A model generated the notes under the pieces. That model was not told the DNA's origin. It searched no databases and saw only the letters and a program-made list of their open reading frames with translations. The translations under genes and the position numbers were made by a program. DNA of 64,000 nt from Mycoplasmopsis caviae. GTDB taxonomy: Bacteria > Bacillota_I > Bacilli_A > Mycoplasmatales > Metamycoplasmataceae. Positions 20,695 to 32,691 of this stretch are shown piece after piece. The stretch is taken from positions 496,001 through 560,000 of the forward strand of contig NZ_CP101806.1 in NCBI RefSeq assembly GCF_024498215.1, given 5' to 3'. Position 1 is the stretch's first letter; each line of letters starts with the position of its first letter.

Positions 20695-22617
20695 CTCGAC
20701 TTTGACACTTTAAAAATTCATTTTTTAAAAAAGCCTATAAAATAGGCTTTTATGGAAAGTCTATTATTTAGATTCTAGTAAAACAGGGCCTAATTCATCA
20801 ACTTTTCCCCATTTAGGAATTATTTGATAACCCAATGATTCTCTTAAATTTGTGTAATCTTCTGGTTCTCTAACTCTTAAAAAGTATTTTTCTTTCTTGT
20901 CTAAACTCTCAATAAGTACTATTTTTACCTTTCTCAACGCATCAACAATTCTGTCAGTTGTTAAACTGTTATTAGCTAATGAACTTAATGAAAATTCTAT
21001 GAATCTTTCAATAACCAATGCCAAATAACAAATCATAAAATGACCTTCAATTGTTTTTTCTTTTGACAAATAAACCGGTCTAGTTTCAAAAGTTGTTTTT
21101 AAAATCCTAAATGATTCTTCAATCTTTCATAAATTTGAATATGTTCTTATTACTGTTTCAATGCTTAAATTTTTGTTGCTTGTATATATTCCGTAAAATC
21201 CATCTCATCTTGCGTCATCTATAATTTTTTCTTCATTTAATGAAATTTCTCCAACAGAATAGTTGACATATTTTTTGCCACCTTTTTTAATTCACTCATC
21301 GCTTTTGAGCCATTTTTTCAACACAACTTTTGGCTTTTTTAATCAGTCTTTCTCTATCACTTTGATCTTTTTTCTTCTTTTTCTGAAAAACTTAAAATTA
21401 AATTTCCATCCAATGAATTATCAAGTCCTAATTCATCCTTAATTTTTTAGTTAATGGTGCTTTTTTACATAAAAACCTTCACTGCTTGCTCATATGTTGC
21501 AAGATCTATAATGCCGGGAACAAGGTTCTTATTTCCTTTAATTTTGTGAGACATTATGAACTCAAAACCATCTTTTTAAGTTCTAAAAGATTAGGACCAG
21601 AGTTTAACCCTCTGTCTGCAATAACAGTAATATTTTCAATACCTAATTTTTCCTTAACTTCCTTTATAAAAGGGATAAAAGTCTTAAAATCACATGTATT
21701 TCTGGCAAACAATTTGTATGCAATTGGAATTCCATAAGCGTCAATCATCATCCCAAGAACAACCTGTACATTATTAATTTTTGCATCCTTAGAAAATCCG
21801 TAATCTAACAAGTCATTTTTTTCAATACTTTCAAAGTAAACAGTTGTAACATCGTAAAATGTTTCTTTTAGGTTTCTATCAAATAGTTCAGCTAATTTTT
21901 TGTTGATATGTTCAATGATATCTAGCCTTTCATCACACAAAATTTCAAGGCTTCTGTAAATTGATTTAAGGGTGTCATCATTCTTTATTGTATACTCATT
22001 AAAAATATTAAATGTTTTACTTTTTGAACAAGGTTTTAAAAATCTCATTGCGACTAAATTTTGGACAATATTGTTCAAATCATATTTGATTCTTTTCATA
22101 CTCTTTGATTTCTCAAAATATTTATCTAGATCTAACTTTCGGTAAACATTGTTTAGTATTAAATTGCCATAATTTAAAACTTCTAATTCATTCTGATATT
22201 TATTGTGTATCTTGTTTTCATCTCTAATATCATATTCACCGTCAACGTTATCGTCAGATAAAACATCTTTAAATGTCCCAAGCATTCTGCCTAAAAGTAC
22301 TTCTTTTTCTTCCTTATCTTTTGAATACTTTTTAAATTCATTTCTCAGGTTTTCTAAAAAATTAGGATCGTTTTCTTCTAATTTGGATAATAATCCCAAA
22401 TTTTGGACAACCTTATGTTTACAAGATTTGCTTTCCTTATCTCAATAACTTTTCACAATATTAACATATTCTTTATTTCTAACTCTAATAACTTTAACAA
22501 ACATAATTATATTATACTATGTTTTACTAGAATTACAGAAAAAAATAAAAAATTCATATACTATGTATATGAGCCTTATTTTTAATATGTTTTAATGGCT
22601 AAAGTGTCAAAGTCAAG
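20695..22617 (-). mobile_element. IS1634-family insertion sequence, degenerate copy
   Basis: 1923 bp with 18-bp imperfect terminal repeats: CTCGACTTTGACACTTTA at the left and the complement of CTTGACTTTGACACTTTA at the right. The flanking duplication is 8 bp. The ends and transposase resemble the intact element at 39337-41338, but the sequences are clearly diverged, so this is a different element of the same family. Confidence 0.9.
20764..22504 (-). pseudogene. IS1634-family transposase, frameshifted
   Basis: The start MFVKVIRVRNKEYVNIVKSYW matches the intact paralogue at 39460 (MFVKISKINGIEYVKIARSV). The frame is open through the catalytic region, including FYDVTTVYFESI (first Asp), NNVQVVLGMMIDAYGIPIAY and TVIADRGLNSGPN (second Asp). 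It breaks at about 21580, where one base would restore the KRWFEFIMSHKIKGNKN continuation. More breaks follow (near 21470 and 21330). The end is readable again as IEESFRILKTTFETRPVYL and EKTIEGHFMICYLALVIERFI. It is probably inactive. Confidence 0.8.
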
Positions 22618-24231
22618 AAAAATGTTGAATTAAAAAATACATATAAAAAGACTGCAAGCGAATATATTGCAGAATTTAATAAACTTAAGCCTGAAGAAAA
22701 AGAATCATTACTTAGATTAAATAATAATGATTATGACAATAGTTTTGATAAGTTAACAAGACAAGAGAGAATTAGTACTATTAGTTATAAACTTGATACA
22801 GTAGGAAATAATTCAGTTAAATTAACTATTAGTTGAACACAAGAAAAAACAAGAAGTAGTTTTGAAAAAATGTTTAATTCTTTTGTAGTTAGCGGTTCAG
22901 AAGAAGAAACAATTGTCAAAGAAACTAGTGTTGACTTAAGCGATAAGAGTGCTAAAACAGTTGAAGAATATATTAATGAACACAAAAGTGATTTAAAAAG
23001 CAAGATCACTGGAAGTGCAAAGAATAATACTTCACAACAATTTAGTGATTACTTAACAACTAAGAATCTTGAAATTTCAGAAGCTCAATTATCAGTTATG
23101 AATTCATTTGATGGTAAAGGCTTATTAAGGATAAAATTAAGTTATAAAGATAACAGTAAAACACCAATTTGAGTTGAATATGAAATTGATGGATTTAAGA
23201 AAATAACTTCATATGAAGAAGCTAAATTTGAAAAATTATTAAGTTCAGTTAAGGTTGCAAATAACAACAATAACTACTATTCTGAAATAGTGAAAGACTT
23301 GAAAAAGTTTATTAAAGTTAAATATACTAACCCTGATACAAATAGTGAAGAAGACTTTACAGTCGAAAATCTTAAAAAGTTAAACATAAGCCAACTAGAC
23401 TTGGAATGAAATCCTTACTTTATAACTAAAAATAATCTTACTAATCAAATAACTGTTAACATTAAGTACAAACAAAATGGAGAAACAAAAGTTAAACAAA
23501 TTAACCACCAATTTTTAAAAGGTTTTTTTGAAGACCACAAGAAAGAATTTGCTAATGAAGTAAGAGCAAGATTAGCTGATGGATTTATTCCTAGTGAAGT
23601 TACAAGAGATGATTTAATTTATGATAAAGCTAAATTAAATAATCCATCAACAACTAATCCAATTTATGAATTAATTGATATTGGAATTGTTGCTTCGGCA
23701 AATGAATACCTTAGAAATTTACTTGAAAGTCAAGGCAAAGTCATTGTTAGATATACTTACAAAAATAAGGAAACAAATCAAATGCACGACTTTCTTGATA
23801 CATTATCAAATGGTAAAAAGTTTACTACTAACTGATCAATGCTAATGAAGTTGGCAAGAGTTAAAAAACTATTTACTGTTGATGAAAGTAATTCATCTTA
23901 TTTACCAATGACAGTTTTATTTAAGGAACAATTAAATAAACCAAATGTTAAGAGTATAGAAATTAATTATAATAGTGATTCTAAAAAATTTATGTTCTTA
24001 TCAGCAGGATTGGAGTTCGATTTTCTAAAATTTAGTGAAAAAGCACTTAAGGTCATTAGTAAGGATAACCTTGAAACCCACTTACGTGGACACAAGACTA
24101 TTAACAATTATAAAAAAAACATGTCTATTGCATTTAATAAGAATGGCAAATTAAGTCTCTTTTTCTCAGTAGGTGAAAATAGTACAAGATATAATAAAAA
24201 TGTTGAAAACTTTGAACTAGAATTAGAATAA
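22618..24231 (+). pseudogene. Large surface lipoprotein, 3' part
   Basis: Continuation of the gene starting at 19463. The frame is open from NVELKNTYKKTASEYIAEF to the stop at 24229-24231 through several TGA-Trp codons, with no further lesion. It contains at least three more beta-rich repeat units (around LTTKNLEISEAQLSVMNSF, ENLKKLNISQLDLEWNPYF and KEQLNKPNVKSIEINYNSD). Without its own start or lipobox it should not be displayed unless the IS excises. Confidence 0.8.
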
Positions 24232-24236
24232 TATTA

Positions 24237-24263
24237 ACAAGCACAAGGTTGTGCTTGTTTTTA
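24237..24263 (+). terminator. Terminator after the lipoprotein gene
   Basis: AACAAGCACAA / TTGTGCTTGTT stem with a GG loop, followed by TTT, 5 bases after the stop. Confidence 0.8.
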
Positions 24264-24320
24264 TAATTGGCAAACTCAAATATTATATAAGGTTAAAAAA
24301 ATATGTTAAAATATAAACAA

Positions 24321-24408
24321 ATTGACAGAGGTATTTACCTATAAAACAGGTAGATTGAGAAAAACTCTTAGAGCTGATCAGGTTAAGACCTGCGGAGCAA
24401 GTTCAATA
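24321..24408 (+). ncRNA. TPP (THI-box) riboswitch aptamer, permease unit
   Basis: The conserved thiamine pyrophosphate aptamer parts are present in order: P1 5' side ATTGACAGAGG, the P2/P3 segment ending TTGAGA, then the sensor arm CTGATCAGGTTAAGACC followed by TGCGGAG, and P1 3' side GTTCAAT. It is nearly identical to the copy at 28172-28256 on the other strand. It leads the permease gene at 24477, so that gene should be repressed when TPP is plentiful. Confidence 0.85.
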
Positions 24409-24444
24409 GGTTTAATTAAATTCTATAGGCTTTTTTCTCACTAA

Positions 24445-24470
24445 AATCCTTTCTCAATTTTGAAAGGATT
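24445..24470 (+). promoter_or_regulatory. Shine-Dalgarno-masking hairpin (riboswitch expression platform)
   Basis: AATCCTTTC pairs perfectly with GAAAGGATT, and the second arm holds the AAGG ribosome binding site of the gene at 24477. The switch therefore probably acts on translation start, though a T-rich run after the stem could also allow termination. Confidence 0.6.
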
Positions 24471-24476
24471 TTTATT

Positions 24477-26183
24477 TTGCAACCAATTAAGAACAAAGAC
24501 AAAAAATATCATTATTCATGATTATTTGATATTTATACAAATAGCAAAGGTGACAGTTATAAAAAACCTAAGAAATGAGTAAAGCTAAGTATAGTTTTTA
24601 TTATTCTCTTAATTTGCTTATATTGTCTTTTTTTATTTGATCTAAGACTAGCAGATCCTAATTCGCTTTCTCAATTAAGAAGCAATATAAAATTATTATT
24701 TTCATTTAATAATAAAAATCCTTCATTTCCAGCAAGTAATTTGTGGACTTTAAGTTTCACTTATTTATGAAATACAATTCAGTATACTTCTCTAGGTACT
24801 TTATGTGGTTTTCTATTAGCTCTATTTACTAGTTATTTAAGTTCACTAAATTTACATAGAAATAAATTTATACCACTAGTGTGCAAAATTATTATTACCT
24901 TATTAAGAGCATTGCCAATCTTTTTCTTTGTTCTTTTACTTAATTCCAGCTTTGATCAATTACTCTCAGCTTCCTTGATTCTAACTTGATTTACTTGATT
25001 GTGATTACATAAATATTTAAGTGAAATCTGAGAAAATAGCAAGGTTACTTTCTATTGAAATTCTATATTATTAGGCACTAATAAATTTAAATCATTTATT
25101 AATAATGTTTCTTATCGTAATAGAAATAAAGTAATTATGTTATTTCTTTACTCATATGAATCTAACATAAGATGAAGTAGTGTTCTTAGTACCCTTGGAC
25201 TATTTGGGATTGGAAAATTAATTAATGAGCCTTTAAAAAGCGGTAATTATTCTATAGTTGCAATTCCACTATTACTCTTAGCATTAACATTACTAATTTT
25301 AGAGATATTTAGTTTAATAATTAATCATTTAATATTTAAACCTCTTAAATTAAGCAGAAATACAAAAGTTAAAGTTTTCTTAAGAGTTAAGTTCTATTTA
25401 ATAATTAGTTTTATAACAATAATGCTAACTAGTATTATTACATTATTCAACATTAAATATCAATTTAATGTTTCTATTCTTAGCAGTAGATGAAGTGAAT
25501 TAACATATAAAGCAAATTATTCAATTTTAAGATTTGATTCTTATGCAATTTTTAATGAGTTGCTTACAAGTTTTAAAATTGCTATTGCAAGTATTTTTCT
25601 AGCATTTATTTTTTCTCTTATTGCTTCATTTTTTACTAATGATAAGAGTGTCAATAAGTATATAAAGGTATTAGGTAAGATTCTTTTAGCACTACTAAGA
25701 ACAATACCAATTACTTTGTTTTTCTATTTTTCTATTTACCTATATTATTCAAGAGAATTTATTCTGATTTTAGCTCTATCTTTTGTAACGATGAGATCGA
25801 TGAGTAAGTTTTTCACAGAGTCAATTAATAATATTGATCAAAAGTTAATTGATAATTATTTATTAATAAATAATAATAAAGTTTTATTATATTGGAACTT
25901 TATTATTCCTAGAGTTATTAAGGATTTTTATAGTTATGCAGCATTTAGATTTGAATTAATATTTAGAAATATTATTAATTATGCATCTTTTGCAATAGTA
26001 GGTATAGGCCCTAGACTTAATGAATATAAATTTAAAGGAGAGTGAGATAATGTCGGTGCTTTAACGTTAGTTATTTGACTAACTTTAATTGCAATAGAGT
26101 TAATTACTACTATTATTAAGTACCATAGAAGTATTATTAGCTTTTTAAAATTTAAAATAAAAGAACCTAATATTAGGTTCTAG
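24477..26183 (+). CDS. ABC transporter permease, thiamine/TPP-type (PhnE-like, two-domain)
   Basis: 568 aa, starting at TTG (8 bases after AAGG); no ATG fits. It has two homologous six-helix-type halves, each with a binding-protein-dependent permease loop: the first around RALPIFFFVLLLNSSF and YESNIRWSSVLSTLGLFGIGKLI, the second around LLRTIPITLFFYFSIYL and FRNIINYASFAIVGIGPRL. A fused two-domain PhnE-like permease is typical of the mycoplasma p37/Cypl system. The TPP riboswitch upstream argues for thiamine or TPP as substrate. It converges on the ATPase gene and overlaps it by 4 bases. Confidence 0.8.
26163..26180. terminator. Hairpin shared by the convergent ABC-transporter genes
   Basis: GAACCTAAT / ATTAGGTTC is a perfect 18-bp palindrome lying inside the end of the permease gene and abutting the ATPase stop. 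It could end both transcripts, though neither side has a long T-run. Confidence 0.5.
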
Positions 26184-26920
26184 TACTGACTTTGTAATTC
26201 CTTCTCACTAATATCTTTAGCTTGTTTTAAAAAAACAAGTCTTTTATCTTTTAATAGTAGTACATAGTCCATGTATTCAAGAGAATTGGCAACATCGTGA
26301 ATATTGCACAATAACAGTGCATTATTTTGATGAACATAGTTGTGTAGATATTTTAAGATCTTTTGTGTATTAATAAAATCAAGATTACTTGTAGGCTCAT
26401 CAGCCAATATAATATTCTTTTTTTCAAAAAAGACAGCAGCTAATTCAACCCTTTGTTTTTGACCACCACTAAGATCTTTTACTGGTGTGTTGATGTAATT
26501 AAAGATATCTAAATATTCAAGAATATTTGATAGTTCTTTTTTTTGTTCTTTTGTAAGAATTCTTAGAAGTTTAAAAAACCAATTCTTATAATTATTATTT
26601 ATTTTTTTCTTAATGTTTTCAATAATGTCATCAGTTTCAATTAATGAAGCTTCTTGAAAAAGAAAGGAAATATCTTTTTTGATTGTTTTATAGGTTTTTT
26701 GGTCAATTTTTGCAATGTCTTGATCATTTATTAATATTTGACCTCTGAGCACTAATTTAGGCTCTAAAATTGACTTAATTAATGTACTTTTGCCAACACC
26801 ACTAAGTCCATAAATACCATAGCAGTAACCACTGTTAAAAGTGATATTTATATCACTTAAAATAACTTCACTATTATATGCTAGTGTTACATTTTTAAAT
26901 TCAATTTTGTATTTTTTCAT
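26180..26920 (-). CDS. ABC transporter ATP-binding protein (PhnC/ThiZ-like)
   Basis: 246 aa. Walker A GLSGVGKST at residues 38-46, Q-loop FLFQEA near 87, signature LSGGQKQRVEL at 150, Walker B ILADEPTSNLD at 171, and the switch His in NIHDVANSL. It powers import through the permease encoded at 24477. Its ATG comes 5 bases after the stop of the lipoprotein gene, so the two form one operon led by the second TPP riboswitch. Confidence 0.9.
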   Translation of the reverse strand: MKKYKIEFKNVTLAYNSEVILSDINITFNSGYCYGIYGLSGVGKSTLIKSILEPKLVLRGQILINDQDIAKIDQKTYKTIKKDISFLFQEASLIETDDIIENIKKKINNNYKNWFFKLLRILTKEQKKELSNILEYLDIFNYINTPVKDLSGGQKQRVELAAVFFEKKNIILADEPTSNLDFINTQKILKYLHNYVHQNNALLLCNIHDVANSLEYMDYVLLLKDKRLVFLKQAKDISEKELQSQY

Positions 26921-26925
26921 AATTG

Positions 26926-28107
26926 CTATATATTAAGTACTGAATCAATTCTATTAATGAAGTTTTCAACTTCATTATCTATTATTGAGTAATGATTAAG
27001 ACCTCACAAATTGCCAATATAGTTTTTGTTATTATTTGCTAATTCAATGAATGTTTGAGCCAATATATTCAAAACATCATTACTTAAAGAATTATGAGCA
27101 ATAGCCACATTGTAAGGAATAGGATCTGTTAGTGTTAATATTTCATAGGCTTTGTTACTATCTTTAACATAAAAATCTCTTTTTGTTAATTCTTTTGAAC
27201 CATGAGATGTATAAGCAAATGAGTTTTCATTATCAAAAGCTATATGGTATTTAGTATTATCTAATTTACCCAATTCTTTTGCTTTTATTTTGCCAAAGTA
27301 TTGACTATTTGTACTTGCAAATGAATCAAGAGTAAAAGCTTCATTTAAGTCAAATTGCTTTCTTAATAGTGCTTGTGGTAAGTGATATTTTGAAGCACTA
27401 TAATTTTCTCCATAAGTTATACCGAATTTATAGAAGTCATCTCATCTTCTATTAATTCAAGCATTCTTAATGTTGCTTCTTTCATCCTCAGTTCCAAATA
27501 TTCAAATTGCACCTCTTTGAACATCAACAAACTTATCCTTTTCATACATATTGGTAAACTTGTAATTTTTATATCCACCCATGCTATCTTTTGTTCAATT
27601 TACATAACCACCTTCACTTTTAAACAGATGGTTTTCATATTCTGCTTGTTCAGTGGCAAAATTACTTGGTCCTTTATCTACATCATATAATGATGTATCA
27701 TCAAATTTAAGAGAATCCTTAGTTTTAAAAGCAAGGCTTTTTGTTTGCATAAATGCACTTACACTCTTATTTTTGTTGTTTTGGTACTCTTGATAATATC
27801 TTAAAGCACCAGGGAATGCAACTTGAAATTTATTAGTGTTAATTTCACTAATAGTAGCACTTTCATCGCCTCCTGCTTCATGAAATGAAACAACTTTATT
27901 ATCTAATTTGGCTTCCATCAAATTTTGATTAAAAATTTGATTAAAAGCATTTGTGTATTCTTTTATTTTGCTATCTTCTCCATACTTAATGCCTTGCATT
28001 TTGATTTTAATTTCGCTGACACTTGTATGGTGGTGGCAAGCACCACTTAGTGATGTTAGTGTTATAACACCTGGTATTAATGTTAAGTATTTATACATTT
28101 TTTTCAT
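26926..28107 (-). CDS. Substrate-binding lipoprotein of the thiamine/TPP ABC transporter (p37/Cypl-like)
   Basis: 393 aa. Signal peptide MKKMYKYLTLIPGVITLTSL ends in the lipobox LSGAC, so the mature Cys (residue 24) is lipidated. The order lipoprotein, ATPase, permease matches the p37/Cypl system, whose M. hyorhinis member was crystallised with thiamine pyrophosphate. The body has the two-lobed binding-protein pattern, with VSFHEAGGDESATISEINTN near the N-terminus and SFASTNSQYFGKIKAKELG later. Three TGA-Trp codons or more are used. The Shine-Dalgarno sequence AAAGGA is masked by the riboswitch hairpin. The call rests on context and motifs rather than a database search. Confidence 0.8.
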
Positions 28108-28113
28108 AAATAA

Positions 28114-28141
28114 AATCCTTTCACGACAGAGTAAAAGGATT
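28114..28141 (-). promoter_or_regulatory. Shine-Dalgarno-masking hairpin of the second riboswitch
   Basis: On the minus strand AATCCTTT pairs with AAAGGATT, the latter containing the ribosome binding site of the lipoprotein gene at 28107. Same design as the hairpin at 24445-24470, but with a different loop. Confidence 0.6.
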
Positions 28142-28171
28142 AGAGAAATACTATTTGTTAATTCAATGTTT

Positions 28172-28256
28172 TTGAACTTGCTCCGCAGGTCTTAACCTGA
28201 TCAGCTCTAAGAGTTTTTCTCAATCTACCTATTTTATAGGTAAATACCTCTGTCAA
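28172..28256 (-). ncRNA. TPP (THI-box) riboswitch aptamer, lipoprotein-ATPase unit
   Basis: Reading on the minus strand: ATTGACAGAGG, TTGAGA, CTGATCAGGTTAAGACC, TGCGGAG, GTTCAA. The aptamer is nearly base-for-base the same as that at 24321-24408, but the sequence between aptamer and start codon has diverged. It controls the lipoprotein and ATPase genes. Confidence 0.85.
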
Positions 28257-28297
28257 TATGCTTATATTTTATCATATTGAGCAAGTTAAATGTTCAA

Positions 28298-28338
28298 AAA
28301 AACATAAGGAGAATTATGCCTTTCCTTATGTTTTTTTA
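28298..28338. terminator. Terminator after cassette gene A1 (bidirectional)
   Basis: AAACATAAGGA / TCCTTATGTTT stem, with A-run on one side and T-run on the other. It separates gene A1 from the riboswitch promoter. Confidence 0.75.
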
Positions 28339-28350
28339 ACTTATATTTTA

Positions 28351-31300
28351 TTATTCAGTTACAGGGGTATATGTAACTAATTGTTTTATTTTACTATTGG
28401 TGAAGAAGTCGGTAAAACTATGCGATTTAATTCCTGCACGAAGGTAATCAAAATTTTCACGATCGTTTCCATGTGCTCTTTTGTATTCAGTTAATGTCTT
28501 AAATCTTCATCAATCAAAATGTTTTGCATTAAATTTGTTTCCAAATTCATCATCAAATCCAATTTTGTTATAGAATGCAGCAAATATATGTTGATTTTTT
28601 CATTCAAAATTAAAATAATCACTTTGTTTTAATTTAAATTGAAATGGCCCAGATGTTGAAATTACATGAGTTGAATTGTATGAAATGTTAACGTTATTTT
28701 TTTCAAATTCAGCCTTTATATCACTATGCAATCTATCATAATTAGTTCAATTGTCTTCGCTAACTTGTGATGACAATCCCTCATTATGTGTTATTCAACC
28801 TTTGGAAAATGCTTGCTTACTTGGTACTCAATTTCAATTAAAAGCACTATGCATCTTAGAACTTACTTTAACTGGTAAAATTTTAGACATACCAGCATCA
28901 TAAAACCTAGAACTATAATGCTCATCATCTTTATGACTATATCCAAATGGAATTTCTATTGCTTTGTTGCTATTTGATTGGAACGAACCTAATGTTATTA
29001 ATATACTAGCATATGTTAATTTTGCAAATGATTTTACAAGTTTTGTAAAATTTTTCTCATAATCATTTCTTGTTAAAATATTAATTTTACTTTTTAATTG
29101 ATTAATAAAATTATTAACTAGTCTATTTTCGTAATTTAATAATGCAAAAAATGAATCTAAAACATATGGTGCACTGTTTGATTTAATTTTACTTATTGCA
29201 CTACTTACATTCGAACCAATTTCACTATCACTAATTGAATTATTTCATTTTGCATAGATTCAATTAGGTGATGAAATTTCGTCATCCCTTGATTTTTTTG
29301 AAACTTCGATACCAAAAATAGTATCATAATATCAAACTTCATAATTGATCTTACTTCAACCACCATCAACTAGTAACTCATTAAAATTCTTTCCATTAGA
29401 CTCAAGCCCATAAATAATATTATTAAATCCATAACGTTCATATAGATTCCTATATGAACTAGATTTTAGACCTACATTTGTTTTATATTTACTTGCATCA
29501 TTCATGGCTTCTGTTTTGTTGGCATATTTGCTATTACCATTAAAAAGAATATTCATTGTTTTATAAGTAAACTTATCAGCAGAATTATCTCAATAATATT
29601 TAGGAGCTTCAAAATTATAAACAGTATTATAGCCAAATTTGTTTACAAGGACATTGTAAAAGTTTTTAACAAAACTAACAAGAAGTGTTTTGGTTTGGTC
29701 AGCAAAATCATTATCATCATTTATTAATGGATTTTTATTTATATTTATTATATTTGCTTCTAGTTGTTTGTAAAATTCATCTACTGAATTTTCAATTAAT
29801 TCCTGTTGCTTAGTAGCAAAATTAACAGCATCATCCTTTATGTACGCAATATCAAGATGTGAATATTTCTCGAATTCATTTTTAATTGAATTATTATATT
29901 CAACATGTTTGTCATATTTTTTAAATATTTCAAGTCATGCATTAGCAAAGTCTTCACTTACTTTTATTGATGAAGGTTGTATTTTTGTTTGAAATTCATC
30001 TTGACTTGATACATTTAAATAGTCATTTGTAACACCACTCACAATTTTCTTAGCAGCATCAATATTTCTTTGATGTTTATTGTGGTTTTTGTCTAATGTG
30101 TTTTCAATTTTGCTAATTTCGTTTACAACAGTATCAAGAAATGATGTGTAGTTTGTTTTAATTTCATTTATTTTAGTTGCTTTTTCTTGAATTTCATCAA
30201 TAGCATTAAATAGGAAATTCATTGATTCTTTTACAGTGTCAATATTACTATCAACTCATTCAGTAGGCATTATTGCCTCAACTGTTTCAATTTTAGAATC
30301 AAATCAAAGTTTTGCTTCTTTAATGTCACTTAGTTCTTTAAAACTCTTATATCCATTAATTTTGCTATATGTAAATTCATATGCAGTAGGTAACTTATCT
30401 ACATCATTGATATTAGATAATATAGTATTTTTGACTGAGTTAAAATTATCAGTATCAACCAAACCAAATTTATTCATATTTAATAAATCATTTAAAAATT
30501 CACTTAAATCTTTATTTTCGGAATTAATGAAATTATTAAAGTTAGTTGATAGAGCTTTATTTGCTCTTTCTTCCTGAGCACTTATTTCTGAATATGAGAA
30601 ATTAAATAAATTAAAGTCCTCAAGTTTTTGTTTTCTTTGATTATATGCTTCTTTAAATGCACTAATTCTACTTTTTGCATATTCATAGTATAAAAGGCTC
30701 TTGTCTTTTAGTTGCAAAATTTTGTTTTTAACATTAACAAATTTGTCAATTAATTCATTTCTTTGAACTAGATATTCTTCTTTCTTATATTGAGAAAAGT
30801 CAACATTAGAAGTATTTGAAAAATCTTTAATTTCTTTTCAATCAGAATTAAGTTTTAGGAATTTGATATATTCACTTAAATTTCCTTTGAATTCATTAAC
30901 CTTAGTTTTTAGTTCGCTCTCAACAAATGAAGCAAAGTCATCATTTAGTGATTTTTCATCATTATTTAAATTATTTACTTTTGTAACTAATTCAAGTAGT
31001 GAATCAATATTTTTGTATTGTAGAGATGTTGAATAACTCTTGAATTCGCTACCTTTGTTGTAAAGTTCATTATATCTTTCTGTTCTTGAATTCAAATTAA
31101 ACATTTTTGAACCGATTAATAGATTCTTTTCATCGGCCTTAGTTTTTAGGCTTTCAATTGATTTAACAACAAATGAAGAAACATTATTTTTGAGCTTATT
31201 AGCAAACTCAATAATGTTTGTCTTAATTGAAGCAAACTGATCCATAAATGAATTTCTTTTTGTTAAATAATCTTGGCCATTGAGATTTGCAAAATCAACA

Positions 31301-32652
31301 TTGTTGGCATTTACATATTTGATAATATTATCTCATGTGTTTTTTAATTCAAATTCACCAAGCAAGTTTGAAAAATCACTACCAACATTTTTAACTTTTG
31401 TTTTAAGTTCATTATCTATAAAACTTTGGAGTTCAGAAGTTAAACTTTTTTCACTCTTAATAATTTCTATTGACTTAGAAATTAATGTAGTAACTCTTTC
31501 AAGACTTGATGTGCTAGTATTTTGAGACAGATTTTGATAATCGTTATTTAATTTATATAAATCTTGATATTTAGTATTTCTATCACTTAAGTTAAGTAAG
31601 TTTGATTTTTCTAATATCTTCAAAGATTGATTCTTGTTCTTTAGTGAATCAATTAGGTTAGAAATAAAACTTTGAACATCTGAATTAAATGCTGTAATGT
31701 TATTATTAGCAATATTCAATTGTTCTAGAATTTCTTCTCTTGAATATTCTGTCGTTTCAAGAATTTTTCCTTCAAGGCTAAAGAATTTAGCTAATATTTC
31801 TTTTGCAGATTTATAATTTTCTGCTGAAATATTACTTTCATTTTCAAGAATATCAATTTCATTACTGTTGAGAATTTGTTTGCTAATTGAATTAGTAGTT
31901 ACTTCTTCATTGAATTTGGCCAAAACACCCTTTTCTCAAAGAATTCTATCGCTATTGATTAATTCAAGACCAGCAAGAATATAGTCTCCATCGATTTTTT
32001 TCTTTCCATTTATTGATGGTATTTTAGCTTTTTGCTCACTATATTTTTTTAGTGCTTTTTCTAAATTATTAAATTTGATATCTTTATCATTTGTTGACAT
32101 TATTAAAAAGTTATCGCTATCTCTTAATAATGTCAATTCTCTTGCTAATTTAGCAACATTATCAAAACGTTTTAATAATCACTCATCAGCTTCAAGAAGC
32201 AGATTTGTTTTTCTAATTCCTTCTGGAACATTTTCTTCAAAGAAAAGTCTTTCTTTGTAATTTTTTGCTTTTCTTAAAAATTGTTTATTACCAGGATGAT
32301 GACCAACATTATACTTTGAATAAGTTTTCAATCTTTCTTTTAAACCATCCTGTAATATTTTGTTCTCTGTAATTTGATCATTAAACTTATTTAGAATATT
32401 ATCCAACTCTTTTTTAATGTCAGTATCAATGTTTCTACCTTCAACTTTGCGAGCAATATTATCACGAGTGTGCATAAGGTCATTATTATTATCATCAAAT
32501 TGTTTGTCAAGCGACTTGATATGGTCAATTTCATTCGAATAATTTCTTTTGTCTTTAGCCACACCGGCTATTGAACCTATTGAAAGAATACCAATACCTG
32601 CTCCTACAATACCTAGTGATATTCCAACAACTTTTTTCTTCTTCTTAGTCAT
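28351..32652 (-). CDS. Cassette A second gene (A1): giant anchored coiled-coil surface protein, unknown family
   Basis: 1433 aa, unbroken with TGA as Trp. The N-terminus MTKKKKKVVGISLGIVGAGI is a basic patch plus a glycine-zipper membrane helix with no lipobox Cys, so it should be an uncleaved signal anchor with the bulk outside. Next comes the motif VGHHPGNKQFLRKAKN near residue 120, seen in all paralogues. About 900 residues of heptad-like helices follow, rich in K, E, N, S and L. The C-terminal part has an aromatic-rich conserved block (THVISTS-like, NKFNAKHFDWWRF, TLTEYKRAHG) and ends YTPVTE. It is the second gene of cassette A, 39 bp after A2, with its own TAGGAG. Closest paralogue here is C1. 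Confidence 0.75.
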
Positions 32653-32691
32653 AAGTCTCCTATTGTGTTTAGTTATATTTGTATTAAATTA

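Noticed and set aside
24410-24440. Separate terminator right after the aptamer (TAGG ... CTATAGGCTTTTTT)
   Set aside because: The stem is short and imperfect; the perfect hairpin at 24445-24470 covering the Shine-Dalgarno sequence is a better platform, though both could act.
27953-28195. Plus-strand frame overlapping the lipoprotein start
   Set aside because: Antisense to the signal peptide and riboswitch; no ribosome binding site.
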